Of a DNA stretch of 33,908 bases, positions 23,296-32,145 are shown piece by piece (the stretch's first letter is position 1; each line of letters starts with the position of its first letter). The notes below the pieces were generated by a model that was given only the letters and a program-made list of their open reading frames with translations, was not told the origin of the DNA and did no database searches. The stretch is from Apostichopus parvimensis (Eukaryota; Echinodermata; Holothuroidea; Aspidochirotida; Stichopodidae): assembly GCA_000934455.1 (NCBI GenBank), contig KN889562.1, positions 3,520 through 37,427 of the forward strand. The letters run 5' to 3'. A program made the translations under genes and the position numbers.

Positions 23296-23309
23296 GTTAC
23301 CATAGCAAC
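23296..23309. promoter_or_regulatory. X-box-like palindrome in right repeat, outer
   Basis: GTTACCATAGCAAC, the mate of 20383-20396 with one substitution. Confidence 0.4.
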
Positions 23310-23603
23310 GGTACTCCAAGTACTTCTCAGACCCTTTTTATTTATTTCATTTAACCCAAGAACATATATTTTGGCCAAAATATCTTTGCTTTATGGCAAA
23401 CAGATTGGAATCATGTGAATTTTTTTATTCTAGACCTTCGCGGCGGCCATTTTGGACGCCATTTTGAATATTTAAAAATGCTCAAAGGTGACCGGTCTAC
23501 ACCACCCCAGATCTCATTTTATACACCCCAAAGAGTAATAATCAGCAGAGAAAAAACTATATCAGAGATTTTAGGGTTAACCCCCTTGGCTGCCGGACTA
23601 TAA

Positions 23604-24440
23604 GTGGTAAAGTGCAGATCTCCCCATTTTTCCGTCACACACGTGACCGAGAATATTTTTTAATAGCATTGCAGATTAAGGAAAACTCTTGTTTCTCCAT
23701 TCACTCTCACTAAAAGAATTTTATATAAAGTTTTAACTCATCCACTCAAAATACAACTGACAGAATTAATCCCGAGTAGGGACATTAAAATGATCGGATT
23801 CTTGCTGAATTAATCCAGTACTTGGTATATTTGTAACATATTTGACACAATAGCTGCCTAAACACCCTCTGGTTCATTTTACCATTTGCCAAACTGAAAT
23901 AAAAATTGCCTCCGAGACTCATATGAATAAAGTCTTCTAGAACTCCTGACACTCCCAGAATGGTAAGACTGGAAGACAACTTGTTGGTTTCTATAAAAGT
24001 AGTTTGAGTTACCTACAAATATGTCTTCTGTTTAGGTATTTATTTTCTTCAGATTAAAACCAAAAACTTGAAATACAATTTTAGATATTCTATAATGATG
24101 TAGAAACATTAAAGAAGTTTACTCAGTCTGTATTGCTGAGCTTTGTGTTAGAGGTATTCGTAATGAACACTCCATCCAAAAAAAAAAAAACTTGATCAAT
24201 TTAGGTAGGTCACACATAGGTCACGCAACTATGGATATAATCTGAACTTTGTACTTTGTTTGATATGATGTTTATTTACGTAGTACGGTAGAGTTGACTT
24301 TTTTAAGCATTTGCTTAAATGTTTCAAAAATATGATTCAAAACGTAATTGGACAATGGACAGTACAATGCAAATCACCTCCACCTTTGATATTCATCTCA
24401 AAGATGTCTATCATATCAGCTGAAGATGGGCAATTCCACC
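23604..24440. other. Non-coding stretch between motif blocks
   Basis: It holds the last A-motif (23634-23647) and a 13-A run (24178-24190) followed by CACACATAGGTCACG-like sequence. No gene was recognised. Confidence 0.5.
23634..23647 (+). repeat. A-motif right of the transposon
   Basis: An exact GTCACACACGTGAC lies 31 bp past the right target duplication. With 19922 on the other side, it shows that block A was continuous before the transposon inserted. Confidence 0.8.
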
Positions 24441-24835
24441 GTGACTCACGTTACGCTTTTGCCAGTTTTCCAGAATACATCTTGGCATAACTATTAAAAC
24501 TGAGCATGTAATCATGTCATGTTGTTAGTGTTGAGACATGTTGGCATAAGGCATGGAATGTCGACAAGAGATTATCATTTGATTGCATGGCCTTCTTTTA
24601 ATTGATGCCGAAAACCATGTGACTCACGTTACATGAAAAGGACAGAAATAAAAACACATCTTTTTATATTCAAATTTCTTCTCAAACTATGCATAACAAA
24701 GAATGGTCAATAACATCAAGTGATCCTATTCATGTGTGTGATTGTTAAAAACATTTGAACAATTAGAATTTTTATTGGTATGTAATTGAAATATCAATTA
24801 ATTAGCGTGACTCATGTTACCGTGACTCACGTTAC
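24441..24835 (+). repeat. Motif block B, left cluster: GTGACTCACGTTAC
   Basis: Exact copies at 24441-24454, 24619-24632 and 24822-24835, and a one-base variant at 24807-24820 (CATG for CACG) one base from the last. All are on the same strand. The site contains TGACTCA, which equals the AP-1 consensus, and differs from the A-motif at three of fourteen positions. Confidence 0.85.
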
Positions 24836-25231
24836 ACATTGTCTAACAACACTGACCTTACGTGAAATGCTATGGGAACGAAGTAATATTGTTCCCATAA
24901 ATGAGAACCAGTTATAAACTCTATTAAAATACATTTGAGCATTCAATTGTGAACACGGAATACAGGAAATGCTTCTTCTGGACAACTTGGATAAATTGGA
25001 TGCAATGTCATGAGATGACCATATGAAAGCTCAGACTGATCTGAACAATGTCCCAGAAAATACAGTTCAGGATTCCAAAAATGTGTGTTCGGTCCACTAA
25101 CATGTCTGATTATATTTTCTGAAAACTGGGAACTTGGATATACTAATCAAATGACAATGTCACTGTAATTATAAATGTAGCTTCAAAGTTCAAACTGTCC
25201 ATGGCAATGACCAAACTGAATTCCCAGTCAC
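24836..25231. other. Non-coding, 3' of the broken transposase-like gene
   Basis: No coding similarity or splice pattern was seen between the left B cluster and the stop codon of the minus-strand remnant. Confidence 0.5.
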
Positions 25232-25985
25232 CTACAAATCCACAAATTCGTAGTGCCCTCTGTTGTTGGCAGTTAGTGGCGGTTTTAGTTTCCTCACTAG
25301 CTTACTCCTTGGGTAGTATATCTCATCCGGAGAGACAGGCAACTTCCAGTGTTTTCCAGCTGGAACCATGACAGAGACCTGGTAGTCATCCCCGACGGTA
25401 ACCTTCACTTCTCCTGGGTAGACCATACCCTCATATTCCACAGCACACCAGTCTCCTACAGAAATGCTGTTGCCATATTCACCACAACTCTCTGTGGAAG
25501 TCGCATCTTTCGTCAAGATCTTGTGTACAGCTTCTCCCTGGATATGCTTCATGTGATGTACACAGGCGATACCACGAACTGGAGCAGCATCTCGGAAAAC
25601 ATCAACGACGCCTAGACCTTTATTTATGGCATCAATCTTCTTGGAAGTCATCATGTGTGTAGGATGGTGCGGCTGGGTCGACTTTGTGTAAACTGTTGAT
25701 GGCAGTTATGAAGTTCTCATGGAATCGGCACAAGCAAACATGTGGCAGTTTGCTACTCAGGAGAACATGTTGTGGACGTAGTTCCGCGAACTTACTCTTG
25801 CCGATTTTCACTTCTGGGTATTCTCGTTGGAAGAGCGTATAGATCTCCATCACACATGCGGTAAGGTGACGGGTCTGATGTTTCGCCTTGGAACCATCGC
25901 TTGATCGAACAGTAGTCACATCCTTCCTGCCTGGAGCCTGGCGACTGATGTCGTCCCCGCGTAGAATATCAATTGTTTTGAATTC
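25232..25985 (-). pseudogene. Internally deleted transposase-like gene, family unnamed
   Basis: The minus strand encodes two parts in different frames. The upstream part (about 25985 down to 25632) contains DDISRQAPGRKDV, then FAELRPQHVLL and HVCLCRFHENFITAINSLHK. The downstream part (from about 25654 to the stop at 25232) contains IDAINKGLGVVDVF, ISVGDWCAVEYEG and GDDYQVSVMVPAGKHWKLP, ending NNRGHYEFVDL. I associate these as the N-terminal and C-terminal regions of a long repetitive protein family common in echinoderm, cnidarian and mollusc genomes, in which a Cys-rich segment and an RNase-H-like transposase core lie between them. Here the two ends meet near 25640, so the core is gone. The gene sits between two clusters of the B-motif, which suggests a non-autonomous deletion copy of the element that uses that motif. 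Family membership rests on recollection of sequence patterns; no search was possible. Confidence 0.5.
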
Positions 25986-26022
25986 TCTTATAAAATAATC
26001 ATTTGCAGGGTTGGAAGATGAT

Positions 26023-26246
26023 GTGACTCACGTTACACTAGTACACTCACTGTGACTCACGTTACATTGTGACTCACGTTACAATGTTCAATGCTTTAAT
26101 ACTTCGTGCCTGAACAAGGGATACCAATACTGTTAATATAATTTTGTTTAGCATGAAGACTAGGAGGAGAATTTTAGTGGGCCATTTCACCCTGTCAACA
26201 GTTTTTGTATGAGGGAAAAATTGCAAAATTTTGTGACTCACGTTAC
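26023..26246 (+). repeat. Motif block B, right cluster: GTGACTCACGTTAC
   Basis: Four exact copies at 26023-26036, 26052-26065, 26069-26082 and 26233-26246, all on the same strand as the left cluster. The pairs are 15, 3 and 150 bases apart. They lie just upstream of the minus-strand remnant, so they could also be its promoter sites. Confidence 0.85.
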
Positions 26247-27061
26247 ATTATGTGATTGCACTAATTTGCATCACTCATGAGAAGAATCTGGAGTACTAAA
26301 AGCAAATTTTACTTGTTGCAATGCATGAAACAATGTGTCAATACATGGAATGAATATAGACTAACTGTAAACTACATAAGAAAAGATGGTAATTGACATT
26401 TCATCACTGATGCCCTGAATTAGTGATTTTTTTCTAAGCCGGCACTCAATATTACTCAGGTCAGATTTTACCAAAATGTCCTCCTCAGACCAAGATTTCT
26501 TTGATTTCCATAAAATATGAAATGTTTCCAACAATATAAGTCAGCATTCCCCTCAAAATACACACTTTTAAATTTTGTGAGCTTGTCCATGTTTTCATGG
26601 AATTGCCCAGATGATGGCTGGGTTTGCTTCTCCCTTAATTCTTTGATATTTTTCTCCAAACTCCTGATAAACTGTCCTACACCAGTTCTAGATCCACAAT
26701 CACATCCTGTGAGGCTAAAGAAGCATTATTCAAGTAAGGTATACAAAAAACCAGTGACATTGAGAGCCAGGCACAGTTCCATGCAAAATTGTGTCACCAG
26801 ATCCACTTTTTTAAGTCTTTGTTTATCCAAGGTTAAAGTATATCATTCTGTATCACATATTTCACTGGGCACTTAGCTGACAACTGTACCCACCACCCAA
26901 CTCCACCCTCTCACACCAGGACTGCACAGAACAAAATTTTATGAAACTTTAACTTAAATTTTATGAAATAACAGTATTCTGCAGAAAGAAAAATATGTAC
27001 TTTAACTCAATCAATTCATTTCAGAAATCCTACAAATCCATCAACCTATAGACAGTACAGT
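26247..27061. other. Non-coding stretch
   Basis: No gene or clear inverted mate for the left side of block B was found; overlapping short frames on both strands near 26470-26870 have no motifs. Confidence 0.45.
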
Positions 27062-27490
27062 CATAGGCGTAGGAGCCCACTTTGATTTGTGGGGGGGGGG
27101 GGGTGCAACGACCTTGCCCGAAAATATAACCAAAATTTTTCGCACTTCGCGCGCGTTCAACATGTGAATGTGCTGTGATATAGGCATGCATCAGTATTAC
27201 ATCACATGCCAATTACATACAATCATTTGCCGTGTTATTACCCTTCCAATTTGGTTAGAAATTTGGGGGAAGTTGTTACAATACTAATGATACACGTTTA
27301 ACCATTGAAAAACACATTGCAATTAATTTTTCTTTCAGTAGGTGCCCGAAAAATTATCACCATATTGCCCGATTTTTCACAAAAATATTATGTTGGGGGG
27401 GGCTACAGCCCCCCCCCCCCCAGGATTTGTAGGAATCCTTCATCATGTTTTCTTCAGGCTCCATTTTTTTTTCAGGGTGCCTCTGTTATA
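27062..27490. mobile_element. Dispersed repeat with G/C-run ends, rearranged
   Basis: It begins CATAGGCGTAGGAGCCCAC, followed by a 13-G run (27091-27103) and TGCCCGAAAAT. A second half repeats GTGCCCGAAAAATTATC and ends in a G-run/C-run hairpin (8 G at 27395-27402, GCTACAG-type loop, 13 C at 27409-27421), then GGTGCC-containing sequence to about 27485. CGTAGGAGCC next to a G-run and a GCCCGAAAA interior are features I associate with a repeat family of marine invertebrates. The matching right end is missing, so the copy is probably truncated or rearranged. No protein is encoded. Confidence 0.4.
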
Positions 27491-27921
27491 ACTCTTGTTT
27501 CTCAATTGAATATAAACCAGACTGTGGATTGCTAATGGTATTGCTTAAAGTTTGTATTGAAGATTCAATGCTTGTCTCAATTTCAAATTAATGTTTCTTT
27601 ATATTTCAATTAGTTTGGTGTTAGGTGAGCTGTATATACACTGTGTGAAGCATTGTGAGACCTTGAACTCATCTTGTACAGTCTATAGATTTTTATTTTA
27701 GTTGTATTAGTTTCTTTACATTGTTATTATAATTATAACTGAGTAATTTATTTTGAAACTACAGTAGCATACCATATATGTTTATAATAGCTACAGTATG
27801 CTCTGTGTTTGACAATGTTACATGATAGAATGCTGCTACTTGCAGACTGGGTGATTACAATTTACATTAATAATAACATTATTACTGATGACCAAATGCA
27901 TTTTGTTTTTCTCATCATCAG
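27491..27921 (+). other. Intron-like non-coding stretch
   Basis: AT-rich, without coding frames; it ends in TTTTTCTCATCATCAG, a good acceptor for the following duplicated exon-like segment. Confidence 0.4.
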
Positions 27922-28021
27922 GTAAACTGGAATTATTTAGTCCTGAGATCAGCCTTTTTAGGGATTTACCATATCCGGATTACAGCTCTTGGAAGAAATT
28001 TGTACAGTTTTCATGAGCAGG
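27922..28021 (+). pseudogene. Duplicated, probably decayed exon copy
   Basis: This segment, its acceptor and the start of its downstream intron resemble 29379-29464: GTAAACTGGAATTATTTAGT against GTAAATGTGGATTAATCAGT, and GGTAATGGTT just after both. Read in the phase left by the start exon it gives KLELFSPEISLFRDLP and then a stop before the donor, so it would end the protein early if included. In phase 0 it is open throughout. It may be a dead copy, a poison exon or an alternative exon in another frame. Confidence 0.35.
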
Positions 28022-29378
28022 GTAATGGTTGTATGGTCCACCACCTGATTATTACTCCACCCACCCATCCCCCTCTTCCATGAGAATACAAGTGTTTAAT
28101 TGGGTATTTTTACTCCATGACGTATCAGATGATCCCTCAAGGGAAATTTCCCCAACGGAAAGTCTATCATCCAGCAACCCTCCCACCCCCCAACCCCCAT
28201 CAATTCCAATCACTGCGAAACAAGACATAACATATGAACAATCTAGTTAGAATACTGCTAAAGGTTGTGTCTCAAACTCAAAGATTCTGTGAGACCTCTT
28301 TTGTTCAGTGTTTCTCTAACTGTAGCAAATTGTACCATAATTGTAGTTTTCAAGAGGATGAAATTCTGATGCCAAGTACATCTCTAATCTTTCAAATCTG
28401 ACCAATTTTAATGGTCATTAGACATCCATTGTTTCATTATGAAATTCCCATTCATTCCCATTTGAGCATACATGCCAATGAAGGTTTTCTATTGTCACCG
28501 TCTCCAGGTTCAGTGGATATTATGTAATTTAAGACAAGGTCCACCCATCCCATCATATGAAATATTTGTCATGGACAATACCAGGTATTGAGTATTGCAC
28601 TATGACAAGCAACAGTTTATGATTCTATCACAGAAGATCATACAACACAATATGACAAGTTCTTGAAGGATTCAGCATGTCACGTCATCTGAAATCCTTT
28701 ATGCATTTGTATTCATTTTATTTTCTTTAAGTTATTGTCTCATTCAGTAATTATGTCATAAGAGTGTGTTTGGGTAAGGGGGGGGGGGGTAAATCAGGTT
28801 GCTGTCTACTGACAAAGGTGGAAATAAAGTTACTGTGACAGTTGTGGAAGCAAATACAACAACATTTATGTAAAAACAGCCTCAGCTTGACACTGGTATA
28901 CTGATTGTTTGACAAAAGCAATCCAGACCAGTAATTAGGCCTAACTTTGCTTGACTTCAAAGTAAACAAATTAGAGATTTGGTGTTAAAACAAAAAACCA
29001 ATCATGTTAAAAGTACCAAACTAGAAAGTGTGCTGATCAATTAGCCTAATGCAAAGGATTAAAAAAATGCTACCAAAGTTAACCTCTTTTTTGGTTATGG
29101 GTAATTTTAGAAACTGTTCAACTTGAAAATATAAAAAGTGCCTTTCAATGAAATGAATGAATTTGCAGTTTATTGAGTGGTTTCAGTGACACAATGTCAA
29201 TTTCGCATTAGCTTGTATATCTATGAGCAATAGAAAAACTGTGGAGTAAATATTAAAAAGACATACTCAATAAATATGGATTTTATTGTTTACATTAAAA
29301 CATATCTAGTTCTGATATTCTCAATCTAGAACTAGTGACAACTGATTCTTAATGCTTTTGTCGTTATCTCCTCGTTAG
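28022..29378 (+). other. Intron-like non-coding stretch
   Basis: It contains a 12-G run at 28778-28789 and no coding frame that could be supported. The stretch ends in a pyrimidine-containing acceptor, TTATCTCCTCGTTAG. Confidence 0.4.
28778..28789. repeat. Poly-G run (12)
   Basis: Twelve G residues; the right part of the window has G-runs on the + strand, while the first 14 kb has only C-runs. Confidence 0.85.
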
Positions 29379-29464
29379 GTAAATGTGGATTAATCAGTCT
29401 TGAGACAATCTTTGAGAGTCACATGATGCGGATCTTGCACAGAATGGGTTACAATATGCTGATG
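29379..29464 (+). CDS. Candidate internal exon of the unidentified gene
   Basis: The segment follows an acceptor (CTCGTTAG) and precedes GTAATG. It starts with the two bases needed to complete the codon left by the start exon (C + GT = Arg), and then reads KCGLISLETIFESHMMRILH followed by RMGYNMLM, open to the donor. The joined reading would be EEIP-R-KCGLIS. It ends in phase 0, whereas the next well-supported exon (30502) needs one leftover base, so a further small exon or a shifted splice site is missing between them. No known domain was recognised. Its homology with 27922-28021 shows that the segment was duplicated. Confidence 0.4.
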
Positions 29465-30501
29465 GTAATGGTTAGTATATAATTAGTGTATAGCAGGACT
29501 GGTAAGCTGGGTTGTAGTTATAATTAGATTTGAGTCTGGGTAGAAAGTAACTTTTTTACTGCCTAATCCTGGGGGAACGGTAATTGTTTTGAATCTTGCT
29601 TGATCAGCAAATTTCCTAAGGGCCAGAGGGGAAGATAAAGGCCTCAATCTAACATACATACACCATATATTAAGACTGCATGCCATACATTGTATTGCTA
29701 ACCAATGTGTAAAAGTACACAAAGAGGTGTATATGTTAATAAGCTGGGTCCACTTTATAAATAGGCAGCAAATAGGCAGTAACATGTATGACAGGCTTTT
29801 AAACAATCAATTTAGTTCATGGCTCCGTACTATTAAATAGAGTCACTTCAAACAAAACAAGACCCATACCAACACTAAGTTAGAACACTACTAAAGTCTT
29901 GTTTATATTATGAGGAGAACTATCCTTATTGTTATATCTCAGTTACAAACTAAGGAATGAATTGTCACAAGTAGTTAAACTTGACCAAACCTATATTACA
30001 CAGTACATAGTAAGGCTTCCATTGGCCCAGTAGTTACGTCAGATAGACGTTCTAACTTGAGTTATCATCAACTTCAATATCCCAAGACGAAAATAAGCTA
30101 TTTGAATAGGGTTAGTTTTCTTGAAGGTAACCTGTAAGCTCCTTCCAGTAGTAGGAGTACCTATGTGAGATTATTTACTTTTGATATAAACCCAAGATTT
30201 GCCAAGGCTAAGACATAAAAAAATTAATATGTGACATACTTCTCCATCATTCTATTTTTAATGGAGACATGTATTAAGTGAGTTTGTTACTATATATAAT
30301 GTAAGAGTGAACAACATGCTGCACAACTGCCTCAGCCAGTAAATCAGTGATGTTTTTGCTATGATCACACTGTCTAAAGCCTATGTGCTTCCACTATGTG
30401 CTATATGTCACAATTAAGACTTTGTTTAATAAAATGTAGAGTGAGTAACAGGAATCATTTCTCCATTTCCATCCTAACCTTTCCTACCCTTCCCATCTCA
30501 G
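29465..30501 (+). other. Intron-like non-coding stretch
   Basis: No exon with good borders was identified, although phase reasoning predicts that one of length 3n+1 may be hidden here. It ends in the strong acceptor CCTACCCTTCCCATCTCAG. Confidence 0.4.
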
Positions 30502-30599
30502 TGATTCCAAAACCCATGAAAATTGATGTCAAATTTATATCTGAAGATAATCTAGTCTTTATGCCATTTGCCAATGAGCTATATATTAAGGGATTGCAA
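30502..30599 (+). CDS. Third-last coding exon of the unidentified gene
   Basis: A long pyrimidine tract and CATCTCAG (ending 30501) precede two bases that complete a codon, then IPKPMKIDVKFISEDNLVFM and PFANELYIKGLQ. The proposed donor GTAGAA at 30600 is weaker than consensus, but it gives phase 0, exactly what the next exon requires. The alternative donor GTTGGT at 30625 is also possible. Composition is that of a compact soluble domain, with no membrane segment. The family was not recognised. Confidence 0.5.
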
Positions 30600-31341
30600 G
30601 TAGAAGTCTTTGGTTGGTTTACTGTAATGTGTGCATATGTTGCTGTCAGTCAGTAATACAAGACATGCGAGTAGTTTCTGGATCCTATGCATTTCCTCAG
30701 AGTAAAAACCACAGTAATTTGGAATTCCATTCTTAGCCATTGTTCAATAGTGTTGAAGGATTCTCGTAATGTGTTCTGTCTGAGATGTAAATTATTTGCA
30801 CTTCAGTTATAGTACTGGCCATTTAAAAAATATTTGCAGCAAAATCAAGCACATGCTTTCTACATTGATTTCTTGTTGTAATACTATGGAAGATTTGGTA
30901 GAAAACTCCAGAAATTGTCAAAAGTTGTTTTATGTTGGAGGGGGTAGGGGAGCTTCAAAACTCGGGATATAACATAGAGTTGTTCAGTTAGCACTACAAG
31001 TGTTGTAAATAACTTGTTTTGATTAACCCATATGCAAAAACATATTCCTAAAGAGCAGCTTTAAAATAAAAGGTGCTTTGAATAATGATATTAGTCCTGT
31101 GCTGTTAGCTATGTCAGTCCAACAAACCCCAAAATAGAAACAGAAATAGAACAAAATATATATGCTCTCTGAGAATACAGCTATATAAATATTCATATAT
31201 ACTTATTAATAAGATTCAATGAAAGACATTGATGTCTGTTACAAAAGTTATCACAGACCTGATGAATATTCACCTTGATAAATCTAGTGAATGGAAAGTT
31301 GAGTTATTTTGTATTTTCTCTCTAACCTCCAAGTGATACAG
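30600..31341 (+). other. Intron-like non-coding stretch
   Basis: AT-rich intron without coding frames. It ends in a clear polypyrimidine tract, TATTTTCTCTCTAACC, shortly before the CAG at 31341. Confidence 0.45.
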
Positions 31342-31443
31342 TTATCAACATTTCTTCGGTACATTTCCTCCAAGAAAGTGAAAGAAAAAGTCAAGCGAGA
31401 ACACATCACTGCTGACATAACTTTCTTTGTGGATGACAGTCTG
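31342..31443 (+). CDS. Second-last coding exon of the unidentified gene
   Basis: This 102-bp exon (34 codons, phase 0 to 0) lies between ACAG (31341) and a consensus-like donor, CTG then GTGAGT at 31444. It reads LSTFLRYISSKKVKEKVKRE, a basic amphipathic helix-like stretch, then HITADITFFVDDSL. CAG at 31341 rather than AAG at 31333 is preferred because it fits the phase of both neighbours. The charge pattern and lack of low complexity make this the most protein-like segment outside the transposons. No family was recognised. Confidence 0.6.
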
Positions 31444-32118
31444 GTGAGTCTTTACATAATAATGTCTGAACATTCAGTTTAGGCAATGGTAATGGTTTGT
31501 GTTGGATACCTTCTGATTAAATCTACAGGCCATATGTAGGTGAAGACAGCTTGCCTAATTAGTTTCATAAATAACATCAAATGCACTTTTAAGATTCCAC
31601 TTGTTTAATTTTGTAGAGGTAATAACATTGAAAAAAATTAATTACTATGTTGTAGTATTGATGGAAGATTTCTCTAAAGTGGAGACAGTTACTGAAAGAT
31701 TCCTAAATTATCCGTTCATCAGAATACCTTTTTAGAAAAGAAAGATTGTCCACATGTCAGGCAAGCTAAGTTTTTGTAGTATGTACCTTGGTCTGATCAT
31801 GGATGTGTTTGAAATTGAGAAACTATGAAGTATCAAGTCTTAGAAGTTATATGTGCATTGACACCTGTAATCTTGGTAATGTTTTGACCCATTAATACAA
31901 TAAATCAGATGAGAGCGAATGAATTAGGGATTCTCCAGGCATCTGCTATCAGTAATTGCTATCTTTAGATCTTACATCCCCATATAACTAGTATTGCCAG
32001 TAGTCATAGCTTTTAAATAACTTTTGAATATGCATGAAGCCATGAGATGCCATGTTCACTGCTATCCTAGATAGACCTAAGTAACATTTTACTCTTTAAC
32101 TCTTTTCATTGCTCACAG
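31444..32118 (+). other. Last intron
   Basis: Bounded by GTGAGT (31444) and TTTTCATTGCTCACAG (ending 32118); no coding content. Confidence 0.5.
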
Positions 32119-32145
32119 GATGTTGTTCTAAACTGCACACTTTAA
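32119..32145 (+). CDS. Last coding exon with stop codon
   Basis: After a strong acceptor the phase-0 frame reads DVVLNCTL and stops at TAA (32143-32145). Joined to the previous exon the C-terminus is FFVDDSL-DVVLNCTL. The short final coding piece is supported by splice site and phase only, not by homology. Where the transcript ends is unclear: AATAAA at 33701 is the only candidate polyadenylation signal noted, about 1.55 kb downstream. Confidence 0.5.
   Translation, partial: DVVLNCTL

Larger units (their letters stand above)
20082..23600 (+). mobile_element. Academ-like DNA transposon, decayed
   Basis: The element is 3519 bp with ends TAGTCCGGCAGCC...GGCTGCCGGACTA and a TAA duplication on both sides. 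The inverted repeats are strongest over the outer ~165 bp and remain recognisable, at matching spacing, to about 490-500 bp from each end. The middle carries a plus-strand gene with XPG/FEN1-type nuclease signatures, broken by at least five frameshifts, a deletion and two stops. Academ transposons are known for an XPG-like nuclease domain in their transposase and for 3-4-bp duplications, so that superfamily is the best fit. The coding part is far shorter than a full transposase: only a C-terminal region is present, so this copy could not move by itself. It is inserted within motif block A. Confidence 0.75.
23110..23600. repeat. Right terminal inverted repeat
   Basis: Mate of the left repeat. 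The spacing of shared blocks from the element end (about 286 and 452 bp) parallels the left side (296 and 473 bp), so the arms were once continuous and have drifted by small indels. Confidence 0.85.

Noticed and set aside
25349-25615. Plus-strand frame over the transposase-like remnant
   Set aside because: It is the antisense shadow of the minus-strand coding part, which has the recognisable motifs.
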